64,000 nt of DNA from Chondrilla cf. caribensis (lineage: Eukaryota > Porifera > Demospongiae > Chondrillida > Chondrillidae), in the NCBI GenBank assembly GCA_964020155.1, contig OZ026549.1:3556133-3620132 (forward strand). The letters run 5' to 3'. How positions within the stretch are numbered: the stretch's first letter is position 1; the number at the start of each line of letters is the position of its first letter. The translations under genes and the position numbers were made by a program. This document shows, in pieces, positions 13,301 to 26,301 of the stretch. The notes below the pieces were generated by a model. That model saw only the letters and a program-made list of their open reading frames with translations. It had not been told where the DNA came from and ran no database searches.

Positions 13301-16300
13301 TCCTATAGTTCATATGCGTGAATGACATTGATTGACCTTGATTAGCCACTCGCTGACCTTTGATAGTTAATTGATTACTCAGTTGACACACCTAGGCTTT
13401 CAGGGATGCATTTATCTGTCTTGCTCTCTTTGATGTTGTTGTGAATCAGAATGCATACACATGAATGAGACGTAATAATATGTTTCTTCGTAAGGATTAC
13501 CCCTTTGAAGAAGACAGTTCCAGTGACAGTGATAGTGATGATGTACAAATACACATTGGACAGATACGGACTACACCTTTTTCACAGTTAGTGTTCATGC
13601 GGACTAATTCCTACTTCCTGAAGTACATGATTATTGTACATTTCTTGATTTGTAGGCCGTATCGACCGCAGCAAAAACCACCACCAGGTATGGCTTCCAA
13701 TTCCATGATGCGCATACAATATTGCCTGATGTAATCCACCATACTGCTTACTCTGATGTAGCTGTACTTAGGTACAGAGGTACAGAGGTAGGGTCAGCTA
13801 TATCAGACTACATGCAGTAGGTCATAACGTAATCAGCTGTATGCCATTGTACAATGTAACTCAATATGTATAGTTACAATTGTGGTGTACATACATGATT
13901 TCTTCCCTCATCTTCCATAGGAGGCTATGGACCAACTACTGACAATGTACATAATAAAATCAACCTTGGAGAAATCGGGCAAATTAATGGTCAACCGATA
14001 TTTAACTATGATATGAATTCCTCTGACAAACCCTGGAAACAGCCTGGTTTGTACACTACACTGGCCGTGCCTCGAATGTGTGCATATTCATCATGCACTT
14101 GCTCTATTCCAGGTGCTGATATCTCTGATTACTTCAACTATGGTTTCACAGAAGAGACCTGGCGAATTTATTGTGATAAACAGAAAAAGATGAGAACTGA
14201 AGTTCAAGTTTTGACTCAAGTACACATTACACACCTATGCACGTACATAATATATCACTACTATTATTATCTATTAGTAGCATGTATGTACAGATAGCAA
14301 TAACTGTGATTTACTCCTATGACTTGTCTGTACACTAACGTATAATGTCTATTACTTATTTACTCCATTTACAGATTTCTCAAGGCGATACTGCTAAAAT
14401 GATACCAACCATTGGCCAACAAAGTAAACACTTCGAATATTGTATTGTCCTTACCCCTGCAATTTTTCTTGTGTTATGGAATTGTCTCTCATTTATGTAA
14501 ATATTTAATGTTGTTCTACTGTGTGCTGTGGTGTTACCTACTACATATCATATGCATAAAGTCAGGACAAACCATGAGCAGTATGCAGCATATAGTGTAG
14601 GACGATCAAAGGGAAATTAGGCTCTCATATCTTGACTGTGACCACACTCCTATTGATGTGAACACAACACGCTTGTTAATTGTTTCAATCATAGATACTC
14701 AAACCCACTTGAGTATCTATGTTTCAATTAACCTTTTGATGAGAATTTATATGGTTTTATAGGTATACATTCATTGCATAATAAGTGTAGCCTGTGTAGG
14801 TGTGAAACAGCAAGATAAAGCGATAATTGATTATCTCAGAGCTGCGCCCTTCTGATCAATTATCACTTTATCACTGCTCCAGCATGCCTGGACAGGCTAC
14901 AGCTATAGCTGCACACATTGCAGTAAAGTTTTGAAATCATTCACTGGACATAAATCCCCAAATGCTTATCAGATTGTTAGAGTAGGAATTTTATATACAG
15001 TATATATTGTATTATGGTCTATTGCTAGCATATTTTTACTGTCTCTGTATGTTACTCAATTCTCTCCAACTTTTGTGTTCAATTATGTGTGTGTTTTGTA
15101 GATCATTTCCACCAGGAGACCCCAACAGAGACCACGCAGCAACCAATGGGTGTGTCCTGAGTGGTTTAGTATGTTGCTTATTAGTGGCTTCTAAATTTTT
15201 TGGTTTTTTCTCACATGATACACATAGGTACCCCTCCTCCCGAGGGAAGGTCCACACCTGAGATGGACACTGGATATCCAATGAGGTGTGCTAACCTGAC
15301 TTTGTTTGGAGTAACGGCATTACTTTACTTTGGTTCTTTTCGTAGAGGACCTGTTGTACCAGGACCAGGCAAAGTACCATTATTGTCAGGTTAGTGAAGG
15401 ATATACACTGAGTACATGTACACAAACTACAATGTCACACGGGTATTATGGTGATTTGTACTTTATGTTCACATACATATTATAATACAGACCATGAAAC
15501 ATTGCATTTTTTTATTTTGGTAGGTGTACGTCCTTCCCTGGGTTCCGGGCCAGAACTTCCCTTCATGCCAAATATGCTGCCCTTTGGAGGTCCTTTCCCA
15601 GGTCCTGACGGAATGCCGATGGCCAGGCCTCCCTTCCCACTACCACACATGGTACCACCTTTCACCGGACCAATGGAAGGAAACGATGAAAAGTTTGTGT
15701 CTTGCTACATACACACATAATATTTGTTCTGTCATAGTATCCATTGTCTGCACATGTTGATTTTTTCCAGCCTACTACCACCACCAGAATTTATGCCACC
15801 TGGGCCACCACACCTGGGGGGTCCGCTACCATTTGGTCCTCCACCTGGGTTATGGGACTCTACAATAGGAGACTTGCATCCACATCCAAATATGGGGAAA
15901 ACATCTGAATCAAATGTTTCCAAAAGAGACAGCAGGTGGTCCGATCGTCGACACCCTAGACATAGATCACGTTCGGTATCCTCATCATCAAGCTATGACT
16001 CCGATAATGACAGAAGCAGACGAAGTCGAAGAGAGAGTAACAGAAGTAACCGGCGTGAAAGGAGGCGCAGATCTCGTTCACGATCGCATTCAAGATCTCA
16101 CTCTAGAGAACGCTCGAGGCGGCACAGAAGAGAGAGAGACAGAGATAGGGACAGAGATAGAAGTCATGCTAAGGAGAGAGATAGAAAAGATGTGAGTGCA
16201 TTCCTCTCCTTTGGTTCATATCTTCTACGAACCTATCTGGCAATGAGCGCATAGTACGTAAAGTGGTCGTTCGGAACACACTGTATGTTATTCGTAGTTG

Positions 16301-16820
16301 TTAGACATTGTCTATAACAGTACAAATGTATTAGGGAAATACATACATATGTGTGTGGGCTTATTAATTTTTTTGTAAGAAAAGGTGACAAATTCCTTTA
16401 AATTGCATTGTAACCAGCTGATTATTTCTGATGAGGAAACTTGCTTGAATGTGTTGAAAATTATGTTTTGAAGATTTTTTATCAATATATTTCCAGAACT
16501 GGCCTCATAATTAGTATGCTATTTTTAATTTTCAATAGAGAAATGAGGAAAGGGATCGAAAACATGAAAGGTACACACATAATAATTTTAAGTATTCTGT
16601 TTTTTTTATGAGCATGGATTATGTAAGGTGTTATTTTATGTCATTCAGTAGACGAAGACGACATCGCAGTCATTCACGAAGTCGGTCATTGGATTATTCT
16701 ACCAAGAGCAGTACAAAGTCTGGATCCAAAGAGAAGAAAAGTACTGAGTCTACTGCAGTGACTTCCAATGTCCAATCTTCAGAAGTTGAGGGTACTGCGG
16801 AACATTCACAACCTACCTAA
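10393..16820 (+). CDS. FIP1L1: pre-mRNA 3'-end processing factor FIP1 (CPSF subunit)
   Basis: FIP1 tethers poly(A) polymerase to the cleavage and polyadenylation complex and binds U-rich RNA. Fourteen exons keep frame and total 495 residues: 10393-10465, 11237-11324, 13518-13586, 13656-13687, 13921-14046, 14113-14219, 14375-14423, 15102-15149, 15228-15285, 15346-15389, 15524-15692, 15771-16191, 16539-16570, 16649-16820. Exon 1 ends in the family's WLYG. Next comes an acidic Ser-Asp run (SSDSDSDDVQIHIGQI), then the Fip1 core SSDKPWKQPGADISDYFNYG...EETWRIYCDKQKK, which binds CPSF30/WDR33 partners. A Pro/Gly-rich middle (PPPEFMPPGPPH, GPPPGLWD) precedes an RS/RD/RE-rich tail. The start of exon 3 is the least certain border; it was chosen because the phase fits and an AG is present. 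Confidence 0.93.
14690..14872. repeat. two perfect-to-near-perfect inverted repeats inside a FIP1L1 intron
   Basis: CATAGATACTCAA at 14690-14702 is mirrored exactly at 14709-14721 with a 6-nt loop. A second pair with 18-nt arms and one mismatch lies at 14814-14831 and 14855-14872 (GATAAAGYGATAATTGAT). Both sit in the 680-bp intron between exons 7 and 8. They look like remnants of small hairpin elements; no target duplication was identified. Confidence 0.55.
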
Positions 16821-17412
16821 CATTGTGACTAACTACAAGGGCGTTAGCTTTGTATTAGGCTACATTTTAGCAGTACAAGTTTCGTGTATTGCATATTATA
16901 CGTACATATGTACGTATGTATCAATGTGTTGTTGTACCAAATTTGATAACGGGGGTGTAATATGCGAATAACATTATTGCCGGCATGTGGAGTATAAATA
17001 GTATCAACTGCCATTCAAACAGCATTCATATTCATTATATACTCATTATTTACTAGATTTAGTATTACTTGGTATATTAGATTTACTTAATTTGACTTTT
17101 ATGTTACCGTTAAGTAGAATTCATTGCATGTTTAATGTAAGTACGCACGTGTATGTATGTATATAATATTATAGATGCAATTCAAAATAATTGCGTGCAA
17201 TGCATTGCCATGCAAAAAGGATATAGCATGATCAAGTGCATGTCATACATGCAGTGTTGTGAGTCTATACTATAGCTAGGCATAAAATATCTAATTAAAT
17301 TATATATTTGGTGTAAAAAGGATAATTATGAATTGAGTATGTATACACGAATTATGCAGATAATACATGTACTGTATACTGTATGTATGTGCACAATGTC
17401 TAATATAATAAA
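16821..17412. other. intergenic region between convergent FIP1L1 and AAMP
   Basis: About 590 bp of AT-rich DNA shared by the two 3' ends. It should carry both polyadenylation regions. No further gene or element is visible. Confidence 0.5.
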
Positions 17413-18015
17413 TTATTGCAATTGTTGCTGTATACAAAACAGCTTGGAGCAATGATCATCAGAACTTGTCAATAAACAACCTCTCGCCCTGCAGCAACAA
17501 TAATATAGATTATAATAATTATTAATGACAAGCATATGTATACTAGTGCAACATGTAATATTATTACATACTCATTTAGTGACAAATCCAACAGAGCATC
17601 GTGATGTCCTCTCCATTCCTTAAGACATTGAGCTGTTCTACTGTCCCATAGCTGTACACTTCCATCCAGGAGGGCAGCGTATATGACTGGATTGTGTCTG
17701 GACCATAACAACTTCACGATTCCAGCCTTGTGTGTGTGAGTGCGAGAGAGTGAAAACCAGTAGAGTACCACATACAAAACCTTAACAGTGTTTGAACAAA
17801 TCGAAAACAAGTCTATGTGTTGCAGATACTCACCCCTGCATTACAGTGACATCGTTCTTTCTTAGTCGAAACATCATAAATTGTGATATTTCCATTCAAA
17901 GAACCAACAGCAGCCAATGGTAAACTATGCAATCCAGAACCATTGAGTAATACCATTCTTGAGTACTAATACACTATTCTGGTACTACTAGTACTGTACA
18001 CACACACACACACAC

Positions 18016-18072
<57 letters not shown>

Positions 18073-20986
18073 ACCTATCACAAAACTGCAATGATTCAAC
18101 AGAGCTCACAAAATCGTCATCACTTTGAAAATCCCAGCTTGAAAGGACCTGGACAGAATAAATAATTACATTCACAAAGTACATACGTACATACTGTACA
18201 AGGTCTATTGGTGATAACGGGCTTAACAGACCTTCCCTGAAGTACAACTGAAGAGCTTAACACTACCATCAGAGGATCCACTGAGACCTAACACATTATC
18301 CGAATGTACAGAAACACAGTTAACTTGTTCTTTGTGAAGAGTACCACCTTTGGAAATAGAGACAAAAATCAATACACTTGATAAATATATTATATGCCAA
18401 CTATCTTACCCTCCCATTGCATAACAGGTTTAGATTCCTTCAGGTCCCACAACTTAACTCCTCCATCACCATATCCACACAACAAACTCTTTCCTGCAAA
18501 TGGTAGGGGAATAGAATAGAATTGAAGTGTTACTGTATACAGTGAAACATTAATGTACGAATACACACTTATGTATACAAGTGGGTATATAAAGGTACAT
18601 TGCTTGCAAATTCACAGATGCATACATTTCAAAATATGTAGGTTAAAATTGAAAACTGATTGCATGAGCTTTAAAATAGGAGAACACACATAAAACAATA
18701 CATCACCTAACATTATGTCTATCAGTTAAAACAAAAACTGCGAAATAATATAACTATCAATGGTACATGACTCAAATATGCAGTCATGTGCTATTGACAG
18801 AGTGTTATTCTACAACGAAGGCTGCAGATGCAACACATGTGGCAAGCGCACAACAGTTTAGTTCACATAATGATTCTTTGATGTTGTAAACATTCAATTT
18901 ATTAGTGGATTACTCCATCAATACAGCAGAGAAACATCCATTGGATGCTGCCCTTTACAGTTAACTATTCCAATACCAAGAATATAAAAAGGATTCTTGC
19001 TACTGTCTCAAATTGAACAATTTTCAGCCAAAACAATGTTATACTCCATCACCTTGGTTATCCTTAGGACACCACAGAATTCAACAAATTGGCTGCAATT
19101 CTACAATATGATCCAAACAGTAACATACGTACATCCTATGGTGAAGGTGCAACTGATTAGAACAAAGAGCATACAGCATGTGCCCAAATGAAAGTTTGAT
19201 GCTTAATCTCGCTCTCACCATCAGGACACAGGGTGGCAGTAGTAGACGGTACATTATAACCATGCATCACTTTGCAGTCACCACTTGGTATTTTCCACAT
19301 CCATGCATCACCTACACTAGTTCCAACTAGCAGTATTGGAGCTGAAGAATGCCATAATAGCCACTACAATATGCAAAAAAACAACTCGTGTAGATACTGG
19401 AGTGAACAAGTCTACAGCAAGGCATGACAAGAACCTCGATATCTTCCGAATGGAAATTCCACACACACTGACCATTTTCAACAGCCCAGACTTTAATATA
19501 ACCTGACATATCTGCTGTTGCCACATATTTACCATCGCTGCTGAACCCAGTGCAACTAACAGAGTCTTTGTGACCTACATGTTGTAAAGAAAACCACAAA
19601 TATAAAGCAAAAGATATGTAATTGCATATACAAACATACCTAAACTGTGTACATACATGTAACTTCCCAAAATGCTATGTAGTATTACAGTATTGTGTAG
19701 TTGTGTTAATCCATTAACATTATTCATGACCACTCTCACCAACCATTCTCATTCACCACCAATATGACAAAGGGTGATAAAATAAATGTGTACTTGGTAC
19801 ATATTTTAATAGAAGTACATACGTACCTAACCCACAGCTTAAAATATTAGTATATTATGTCAAGTTGCATTACTATGGTCAATACTGGTCTAATGCATAC
19901 AATATACAAACATGTAGATATATAAGGATTTCTTTCATGAGACTGAAATTGGGTAATATAATTTTCAATATCCATCCCTCTTCCTTGAGGTAAATTTCTT
20001 CCTGCCTATATGCACATAGGCTGTTATGTTATGAAATGGTAAAAGTACTCATACATTAGTGATTCAGAGCCTAATACCCACATCCACATACACAACCGTG
20101 GAAGCACATTCTAAGAACTGGTCCTCAAAAAATACAAAGTAAACCTGGATGCACCATGTACACTATGAATCCCTTACCTACACACTCAAACACAATGTGA
20201 CCATCTTCAGTATCCCAAACGTAAGCTTTGTCATCTTCTGCCCCAGTGACAGCTAAGTGTTTACTGGGATGAAGTGACGCGGAAAACACAGATCCTGAAT
20301 ACAAAAGGATTAAAAATGATTGGAACTTTATTAAAATTAACAGAGAATTAAAAACATTCTGTTGGAAAACTGTTCCCACAGTGAAGTCCTGTAAGTAGTC
20401 AGAATATTCGAGCAAATCTATGTACTAAACATACATAAAACATATACATGTTACACATTACAAAGGTAATAGTGAAAAGTTATTACTATAGATGAGTAAA
20501 TATAATAAAACATATTGTAGTGATGCCAAGTGTCTACCTGTATGGGCTGCAAAGGTACAAACAGAATCATCCCTTTCCACAGGTGTCTCGTCGACTTCCA
20601 TGGACTCATTTGGAATATCATTATCATCATCATCATCATCATCACCCTGAATGTCTATACACAATACAAATGAGTATAGTACATAAAATATAGAAGGTAA
20701 AGCTATAAATATGCATCCTGGAAACAAAACAACACTCAGAGTTACAGTTATGCTTTTACTGTAGAAGTTTGATATTGGGCTCTTAGTATGGCATGTGCCC
20801 TAGCCAAACAATATCAATCATTGACCACTAAACTCAACTCCGCAAAATGCATAGACTATTTTACACGCAACCCTCACCAGTATTTTCAAATTCATTTCCG
20901 TCATCGACAACTTGCAATACGTCTTCTGCAAGCAATTGTCCTTCATTGTTGCTTTCAAATTCGTCATCTGATTTGTCGTCAGCCAT
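17413..20986 (-). CDS. AAMP: angio-associated migratory cell protein (WD40 repeat protein)
   Basis: AAMP is a cytoplasmic WD40 beta-propeller protein related to yeast Sqt1, a ribosomal-protein chaperone. Eleven minus-strand exons keep frame and total 407 residues: 20986-20878, 20654-20538, 20294-20178, 19574-19435, 19363-19219, 18493-18410, 18347-18232, 18148-18075, 17924-17834, 17726-17572, 17488-17413. An acidic N-terminus ([10 protein letters not shown], then a run of seven Asp) precedes WD repeats: [20 protein letters not shown]...[29 protein letters not shown]...[29 protein letters not shown] followed by [45 protein letters not shown]. The WMWK(I/V)P(S/N)GDCK segment and LPLAAVG are specific to AAMP. 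Length is near the human 434. The start is fixed by ATG at 20986; no upstream ATG continues the frame. Confidence 0.95.
18001..18070. repeat. (CA)n microsatellite in an AAMP intron
   Basis: About 70 bp of CA dinucleotides with one AA interruption, ending four bases from the donor site of the exon at 18148-18075 (minus strand). Expansion or contraction here directly flanks a splice donor. Confidence 0.95.
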
Positions 20987-21013
20987 CTTACTCTGGCGTA
21001 ACTTGTAGCCAAA
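20987..21013. promoter_or_regulatory. 27-bp spacer between divergent AAMP and GLRX5 start codons
   Basis: The AAMP start codon ends at 20986 (minus) and the GLRX5 start codon begins at 21014 (plus). No room exists for two separate core promoters with conventional leaders, so the transcripts must either be nearly leaderless or begin inside the opposite gene's first exon. Confidence 0.65.
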
Positions 21014-22425
21014 ATGGCCGCCGTGGCAATCCGATGTAGATCTGGCTACACATTGGTAAAATCTGGTTTGACTCTTCACAGAAGTTTCCTGGCTGCACGG
21101 AGGTTTCTCGTTTCTGACCTGAATAATAAGTGTAGTAAAGACTTTTATGAAGAGGTACTTACACTGCTTAAATTGACCGTTGGCATACTTATGTGAATTT
21201 CGTTTTACCGTATTTGTGTTTGAATCAAGCAGCTTTATTTTATGTTTGCTATGTAATAAAATACGTAGACATAATCTGTGTTGCTACTTACAAGCCTGAG
21301 TATTTATTCATAAAATCACTTTAAGAGATTTTGTGGACCCTTCTTTCCTGATTAAAATGGCAGATGCAGGGTTGGCTACGCCAGACCATGAAGCATGGTG
21401 GGCTGTATGATACTCACATGCTGTGTAGTTAAAGTATAATGCGAAATCATAGTGTTGTTTCTAATGTCTGTTTGCAGGCTATCCGAAAGAAGAGTTTAGT
21501 TGTATTCATGAAAGGAATTCCCAGTGAGCCAATGGTGAAGATAAGACTGCATTTTTCGTTATTATGTATTGCTATTGTTTAATTTGATTCTACACGGCTT
21601 GTGTTCATTTTAGTGTGGTTTTAGCCGGCTTGTCGTTCAGATTCTTGATATGCATGGTGAGCACTAGTGCTGTCAAATAGTGTGGTGTCATAAACATGAA
21701 CCAAGAACATTGCGGTAATTGTTACTTAAGGTGTTTTTAAGGTATATGTATATGCATACATGGTTAGTTACTAGAAGTTCTATATTATAATAAACATGTT
21801 ATTTATTCTTGTTAACTATTCTGTATAATATGTAGGTAAATATCAGATTTGAGGCAAGCATACAGTCAGTGTACCTTTCATCCTTTTAACTTTTCGATTG
21901 TAATTATGATGATGGCTTGAGTCTCTGATGATTATTTGTACTGCATGTATTATTATATTAATGTCTCATATCCTTTATAGGAGTAAAAGACTATGATCAC
22001 TACAATATTTTGGAAGATGTGGAATTCAAAGAAGCCATTAAGAAGCATTCGTTAGTTTTTTGATCATGTTAATTGTCAAATTGTTCAGTTCAACTCTAGT
22101 ATTGGCTTCTTGTTTTACCATAAGCACACCTGCATGCTGAACAGCTTGTGGTATTGTACGTTGTTGCCTTGTGATACTTCTCTAATCAACTACCGACTTC
22201 TTTTCACCACAGAGAATGGCCTACCTTCCCTCAGGTGTATGTGAATGGTGAGTTTATTGGAGGATCAGATGTCTTACTACAGATGCACCAAAATGGTTAG
22301 TTTACAGAGAAGGTGGTACACAATTTGATGTGTGTTTAGTTTAATTTTGTTTATATCCAGGAGAATTGATTGATGAGCTAATGAAAATTGGTCATAAATC
22401 TTCACTTTTGGAAAATCAGCCTTGA
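21014..22425 (+). CDS. GLRX5: mitochondrial monothiol glutaredoxin 5
   Basis: GLRX5 receives [2Fe-2S] clusters from ISCU in mitochondria and passes them on, supporting Fe-S and haem synthesis. Six exons keep frame (152 residues): 21014-21154, 21478-21534, 21614-21656, 21981-22050, 22213-22295, 22361-22425. Residues 1-40 are Arg/Ser-rich without acidic residues until SDLNN, as expected of a mitochondrial presequence. The core reads [12 protein letters not shown], then the active-site CGFS motif, [38 protein letters not shown] and [18 protein letters not shown], the WPTxPQ cis-Pro and GGSD glutathione-binding residues are all present. Length matches the human protein (157). Divergent partner: AAMP. 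Confidence 0.97.
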
Positions 22426-22965
22426 AACATAATCTGCACTTGTCTTATGTAATTTCATTTTTATTAACATAATATAGTATCAGATTCTTATATTGTCATG
22501 TACAATTGTAAGTATGTAGCAATACCATAAAGTGTATCTATAAAGTTTATGTACAACCAAACCATAATTCGGAACTTTTAAATAATTTTACATATGTACA
22601 GTACAAGTTTAGGACCTTTTCTGCTTATGTTCACATGTACATATTATGTATGTAATGCAGGGGTCAGCTGGTGCATGTGCATACCTTTATACAGACACGC
22701 ACGTGCACACACTTTATGGCAGTAACTAGTGTATATAGTCTATAGTGTGTACTTTATCACCAGATCATATTTGCACTCTACAAATAGTCTCGCTTATCTA
22801 GATCTGCAGTCCATTCTTCACGATGAATTGCGAATGTAAATTGTAGGGCTATCGTGTACCTGTGGCATTCGGATAGATAGGCAACAGCATGGCTTCTCAC
22901 GTGACCGCACACGTTTACGCCATAGTCTTTGCGGTTCCACGCATCTTCCTGGGGTTGATTACACA
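22426..22965. other. intergenic region between GLRX5 and GNPDA
   Basis: About 540 bp with the GLRX5 3' end and the GNPDA promoter. No TATA box or other feature stands out; both flanking genes run on the plus strand. Confidence 0.5.
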
Positions 22966-24797
22966 ATGCGTCTTGTTATTCTAGAAGACTACGATAAGGC
23001 TAGTGAGTGGGCTGCCAAGTATGTTAAAAAGAGAATCCTCGAATTCAATCCGGGACCAGATAAACCCTTCGTCCTCGGGCTACCAACGGGTAAGTCTGAT
23101 TCACCAGAATGTAAATTTAACCTGTATGTTAGAAATTTAGCTGGATTTACACTTTAATTAATCTACGGTATTCGGATTGCTTTCTAAATATAGTATATGC
23201 TACATTTGTTTGTACACCATCTAACTATAGACTGTCGATGGCGTCTGACTACATTGTGTCTATGTGCATAATAGTGCGGTGTAGCCGACCTTCAACTAAA
23301 AATGCACGTTTCGTGATTTGATCCTTTATATTTTGCTGTTCGGAATTGTTGGAATTTCGTCAGAACACAGTCTAGCATGTGCTAGAGATGATGTCTCTAT
23401 ATTATAGTCGCAGGTTGCGAGAGGATCAAGTTTTGACACCATGTTGACCATGCCTGGTGGATTTTACAGGACTGGGACATTTTTGTTGTATCGGTCTGTG
23501 TGGACTTGGGACTTCTCTATTGCAAACACTTTGGGATTCCCATTTATGTTATACAGATTTACACTACAATACTACATGGGACATGGAAAGGCATCCTTAT
23601 TATATAAATTCCCTCAACTCCAATGTTTGTGATAGAGAAGTTCCCCTGTATCTGATTTTATTTTAGGTTTTTATTAATTTTTACCGTTACTCCTCATCAC
23701 TTGATATGAGGCTTGTACGATGATGATATGACCTAAACATGGTTATCATGGTCATCGTGACTATAATACCTTATCTAGTCTCTGTGCACTGTGGTATGTT
23801 TTTGGTTCTCAACAATAATATTACATACTTTCCTGCATCTTCAGATACAATGTCGAACTGTACGTTATTTGTATTTTTCTGTAGGTTCAACCCCTTTGGG
23901 AATGTACAGGAAACTAGTTGAATTCTGTAGAGCTGGCACCTTGTCCTTCAAACATGTTGTAACCTTCAATATGGATGAATATGTTGACCTACCTAGGGAT
24001 CACCCAGAGAGCTATCATTCCTTTATGTTCAAGAACCTGTTCAATCACATTGATATCGATCCGAAGAATGTGCACATACCTGATGGCAATGCACCTGACC
24101 TGGTAAAGGAATGTCAGGAGTTTGAAGATAAAATGAAGTCGTTTGGAGGAGTGGAGCTCTTCATTGGAGGTGTGTGTGTAGGGGGGGGGGGTACTGCATT
24201 ATGCTGTTTTCAATCAATTGATGTCATAAATTGTGTTGGATTGGTCTTCTTAGGCATAGGCGCTGATGGTCACATTGCCTTCAATGAACCCGGATCATCT
24301 TTGAGTTCACGCACTCGTGTCAAAACATTGGCACAGGACACCATAAATGACAATGCCAGGTTTTTTGGTGGTGACTTGTCCAAAGTTCCATCCCAGGCTC
24401 TGACTGTTGGTGTGGGCACTGTAATGGATGCCAAAGAAGTATGTTTGCTGCTCTTCAGCATACAACTGTGAAATTTGTTACTTATGAAATTATTATGCAT
24501 AAGCTATTGTACTACTATGCTTCCATGGTGAATACACATATGCCTGCGTAATTTTTTCTTTAATCCTGTCCTTCGTTGTAGGTAATGATTATGATAACTG
24601 GTGCACATAAAGCCTATGCTTTGCACAAGGCTATAGAAGATGGTGTGAATCACATGTGGACTGTATCGGCCTTTCAACTACATCCAAAGACTATTTTCAT
24701 TTGTGATGAGAATGCTACCCTGGAACTGAAGGTGAAAACTGTCAAGTACTTCAAAGGACTGATGGATGTGCATAGCAAACTGGTGTCAGATGACTAA
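22966..24797 (+). CDS. GNPDA: glucosamine-6-phosphate deaminase (isomerase)
   Basis: Converts glucosamine-6-phosphate to fructose-6-phosphate plus ammonia in the cytosol, linking amino sugars to glycolysis. Four exons keep frame, 269 residues (human 276-289): 22966-23089, 23885-24169, 24254-24438, 24582-24797. Visible family features in order: [38 protein letters not shown] across the first splice site (phosphate-binding loop); [17 protein letters not shown], with the catalytic Asp of [22 protein letters not shown], holding the acid/base Asp-x-His and the Glu; [20 protein letters not shown]; and the C-terminal [19 protein letters not shown] plus [10 protein letters not shown]-run (10 G) sits just inside the intron after exon 2. 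Whether it is the GNPDA1 or GNPDA2 type is not meaningful outside vertebrates. Confidence 0.97.
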
Positions 24798-25070
24798 CTG
24801 TTGATGTAATCTTATACATTATATAAATATTGATTAACTGTATATTGTGCCCATGCACCCTGTGATAACATTCTTATGTAATAATTCGAAAGAATACTGT
24901 TAAAGAAAATGACTAAATGACTTCCTGTTATTGGAGTCTTAATTGTACATAACATAAACTAATGTACATAATAATAATATGTGTTATTACAATTGTGTGG
25001 GTGTATTTGTGTACTTGCTAGTCATTTGGTACAAAGATCATTGTTCTAGGATGAAGCATTACTGTGTGAA

Positions 25071-26301
25071 TTAGAAACATTTACGGTGTACAATTCCTGG
25101 TCCCGATTCATCAAATTCCTCTCTAGAAATCCACATTTGTTGGAAAGTGGACAGATTGGACAGGATAGAGGCACCGATCCAAACACTAAACTTTCTCTCT
25201 GGTGGGGCGATCACCTTGACTCTCATACTAGGTGGGGCGAGGGCTGATAGCTCTTTCTGCATTCTCTCTGTTAGCCCATTATACATTGTTGTTCCTCCGG
25301 AGAGTACGGTGTTAGCATACAAGTCCTTTCTGATGTCTATGTCACATTTCATGATGGTGCTGTAAACCATTTCGTGAATACCTGCTGATTCCATTCCTGT
25401 GAAGGAAGGCTTGAATAGGACCTCAGGCGCACGGAAACGTTCATTTCCTATTGTGATCACCTGTCCATCTGGCAACTCGTATGTTTTTTCAATGTTGGAA
25501 GATTTGCTTGCCTCTTCCATGTCTTTTTCGAAGTCAATAGCGGTATAACAGAGTTTTTCTTTCATATCTTTCACAATTTCCCTTTCAGCCGTGGTTGTGA
25601 AGCTGTACCCTCTTTCCGTGAGTATCTTAACGAGATAGTCGGTTATATCCCTTCCAGCAAGGTCCAGTCTACCGATAGCATGGGGAAGAGCATACCCTTC
25701 GTATACTGGAACAGTATGCGTAACCCCATCACCAGAATCCAAAACAAGGCCAGTAGTACGTCCAGCACTATACAGGGCCATAACTGCTTGAATTGCTACA
25801 TATGCTGCCGGTACGTCAAAGGTTTCAAACAATATTGAGATCATGCGTTCTCTGTTGGCTTTAGGATTGAATGGGGCTTCGGTAACTAGTATAGGGTGTT
25901 CATCAGGACTGCAACGTAGTTCATTGTACAGTGTATGATGCCACATCTAGAAGGGTGATAGTGTTTCAGTGAGTAACTTTCTAATAATCTACTAAATATA
26001 ATTATACAGCTTAAGAGTATATTCTTTAGCTTACCTTCTCCATATCATCCCAGTTAGTAACAATGCCATGCTCAACAGGGTAAGAGATAGTAAGAATCCC
26101 TCTCTTACTTTCAGCCTCATCGCCTACATAGCAGTCTTTCTCTCCCATTCCTACCATTATTCCTTGATGCCGAGGGTATCCAACAACACAAGGGAATAAA
26201 ACTTGTGGTGCATCTTCTCCACCATATCCAGCCTTCATCATGCCTGAGCCATTGTCAATTACAATGGGAGTATGACCTTCATCCTCGTCACTCTCATACA
26301 T
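25071..26301 (-). CDS. divergent actin
   Basis: Actin polymerises into filaments and binds ATP. Two minus-strand exons, 26301-26035 and 25946-25071, join in phase 0 (380 residues; canonical 375-377). The N-terminus is an acidic [12 protein letters not shown] extension. Nucleotide-binding loops are intact: [16 protein letters not shown] and the GGTTMY loop, as are PRHQG with the methylatable His, [25 protein letters not shown] and the terminal KCF. Many normally invariant positions differ, for example [20 protein letters not shown] in place of the usual [20 protein letters not shown]. It is clearly an actin rather than an Arp, but too divergent to be the main cytoplasmic isoform; a specialised paralog is my inference. 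Convergent with GNPDA (273 bp between stops), divergent from METAP1-A. Confidence 0.95.

Noticed and set aside
15007..15281. Overlapping frames on both strands around 15.0-15.7 kb
   Set aside because: These are shadows of the Pro/Gly-rich FIP1L1 exons; only the splice-consistent plus-strand frame is kept.
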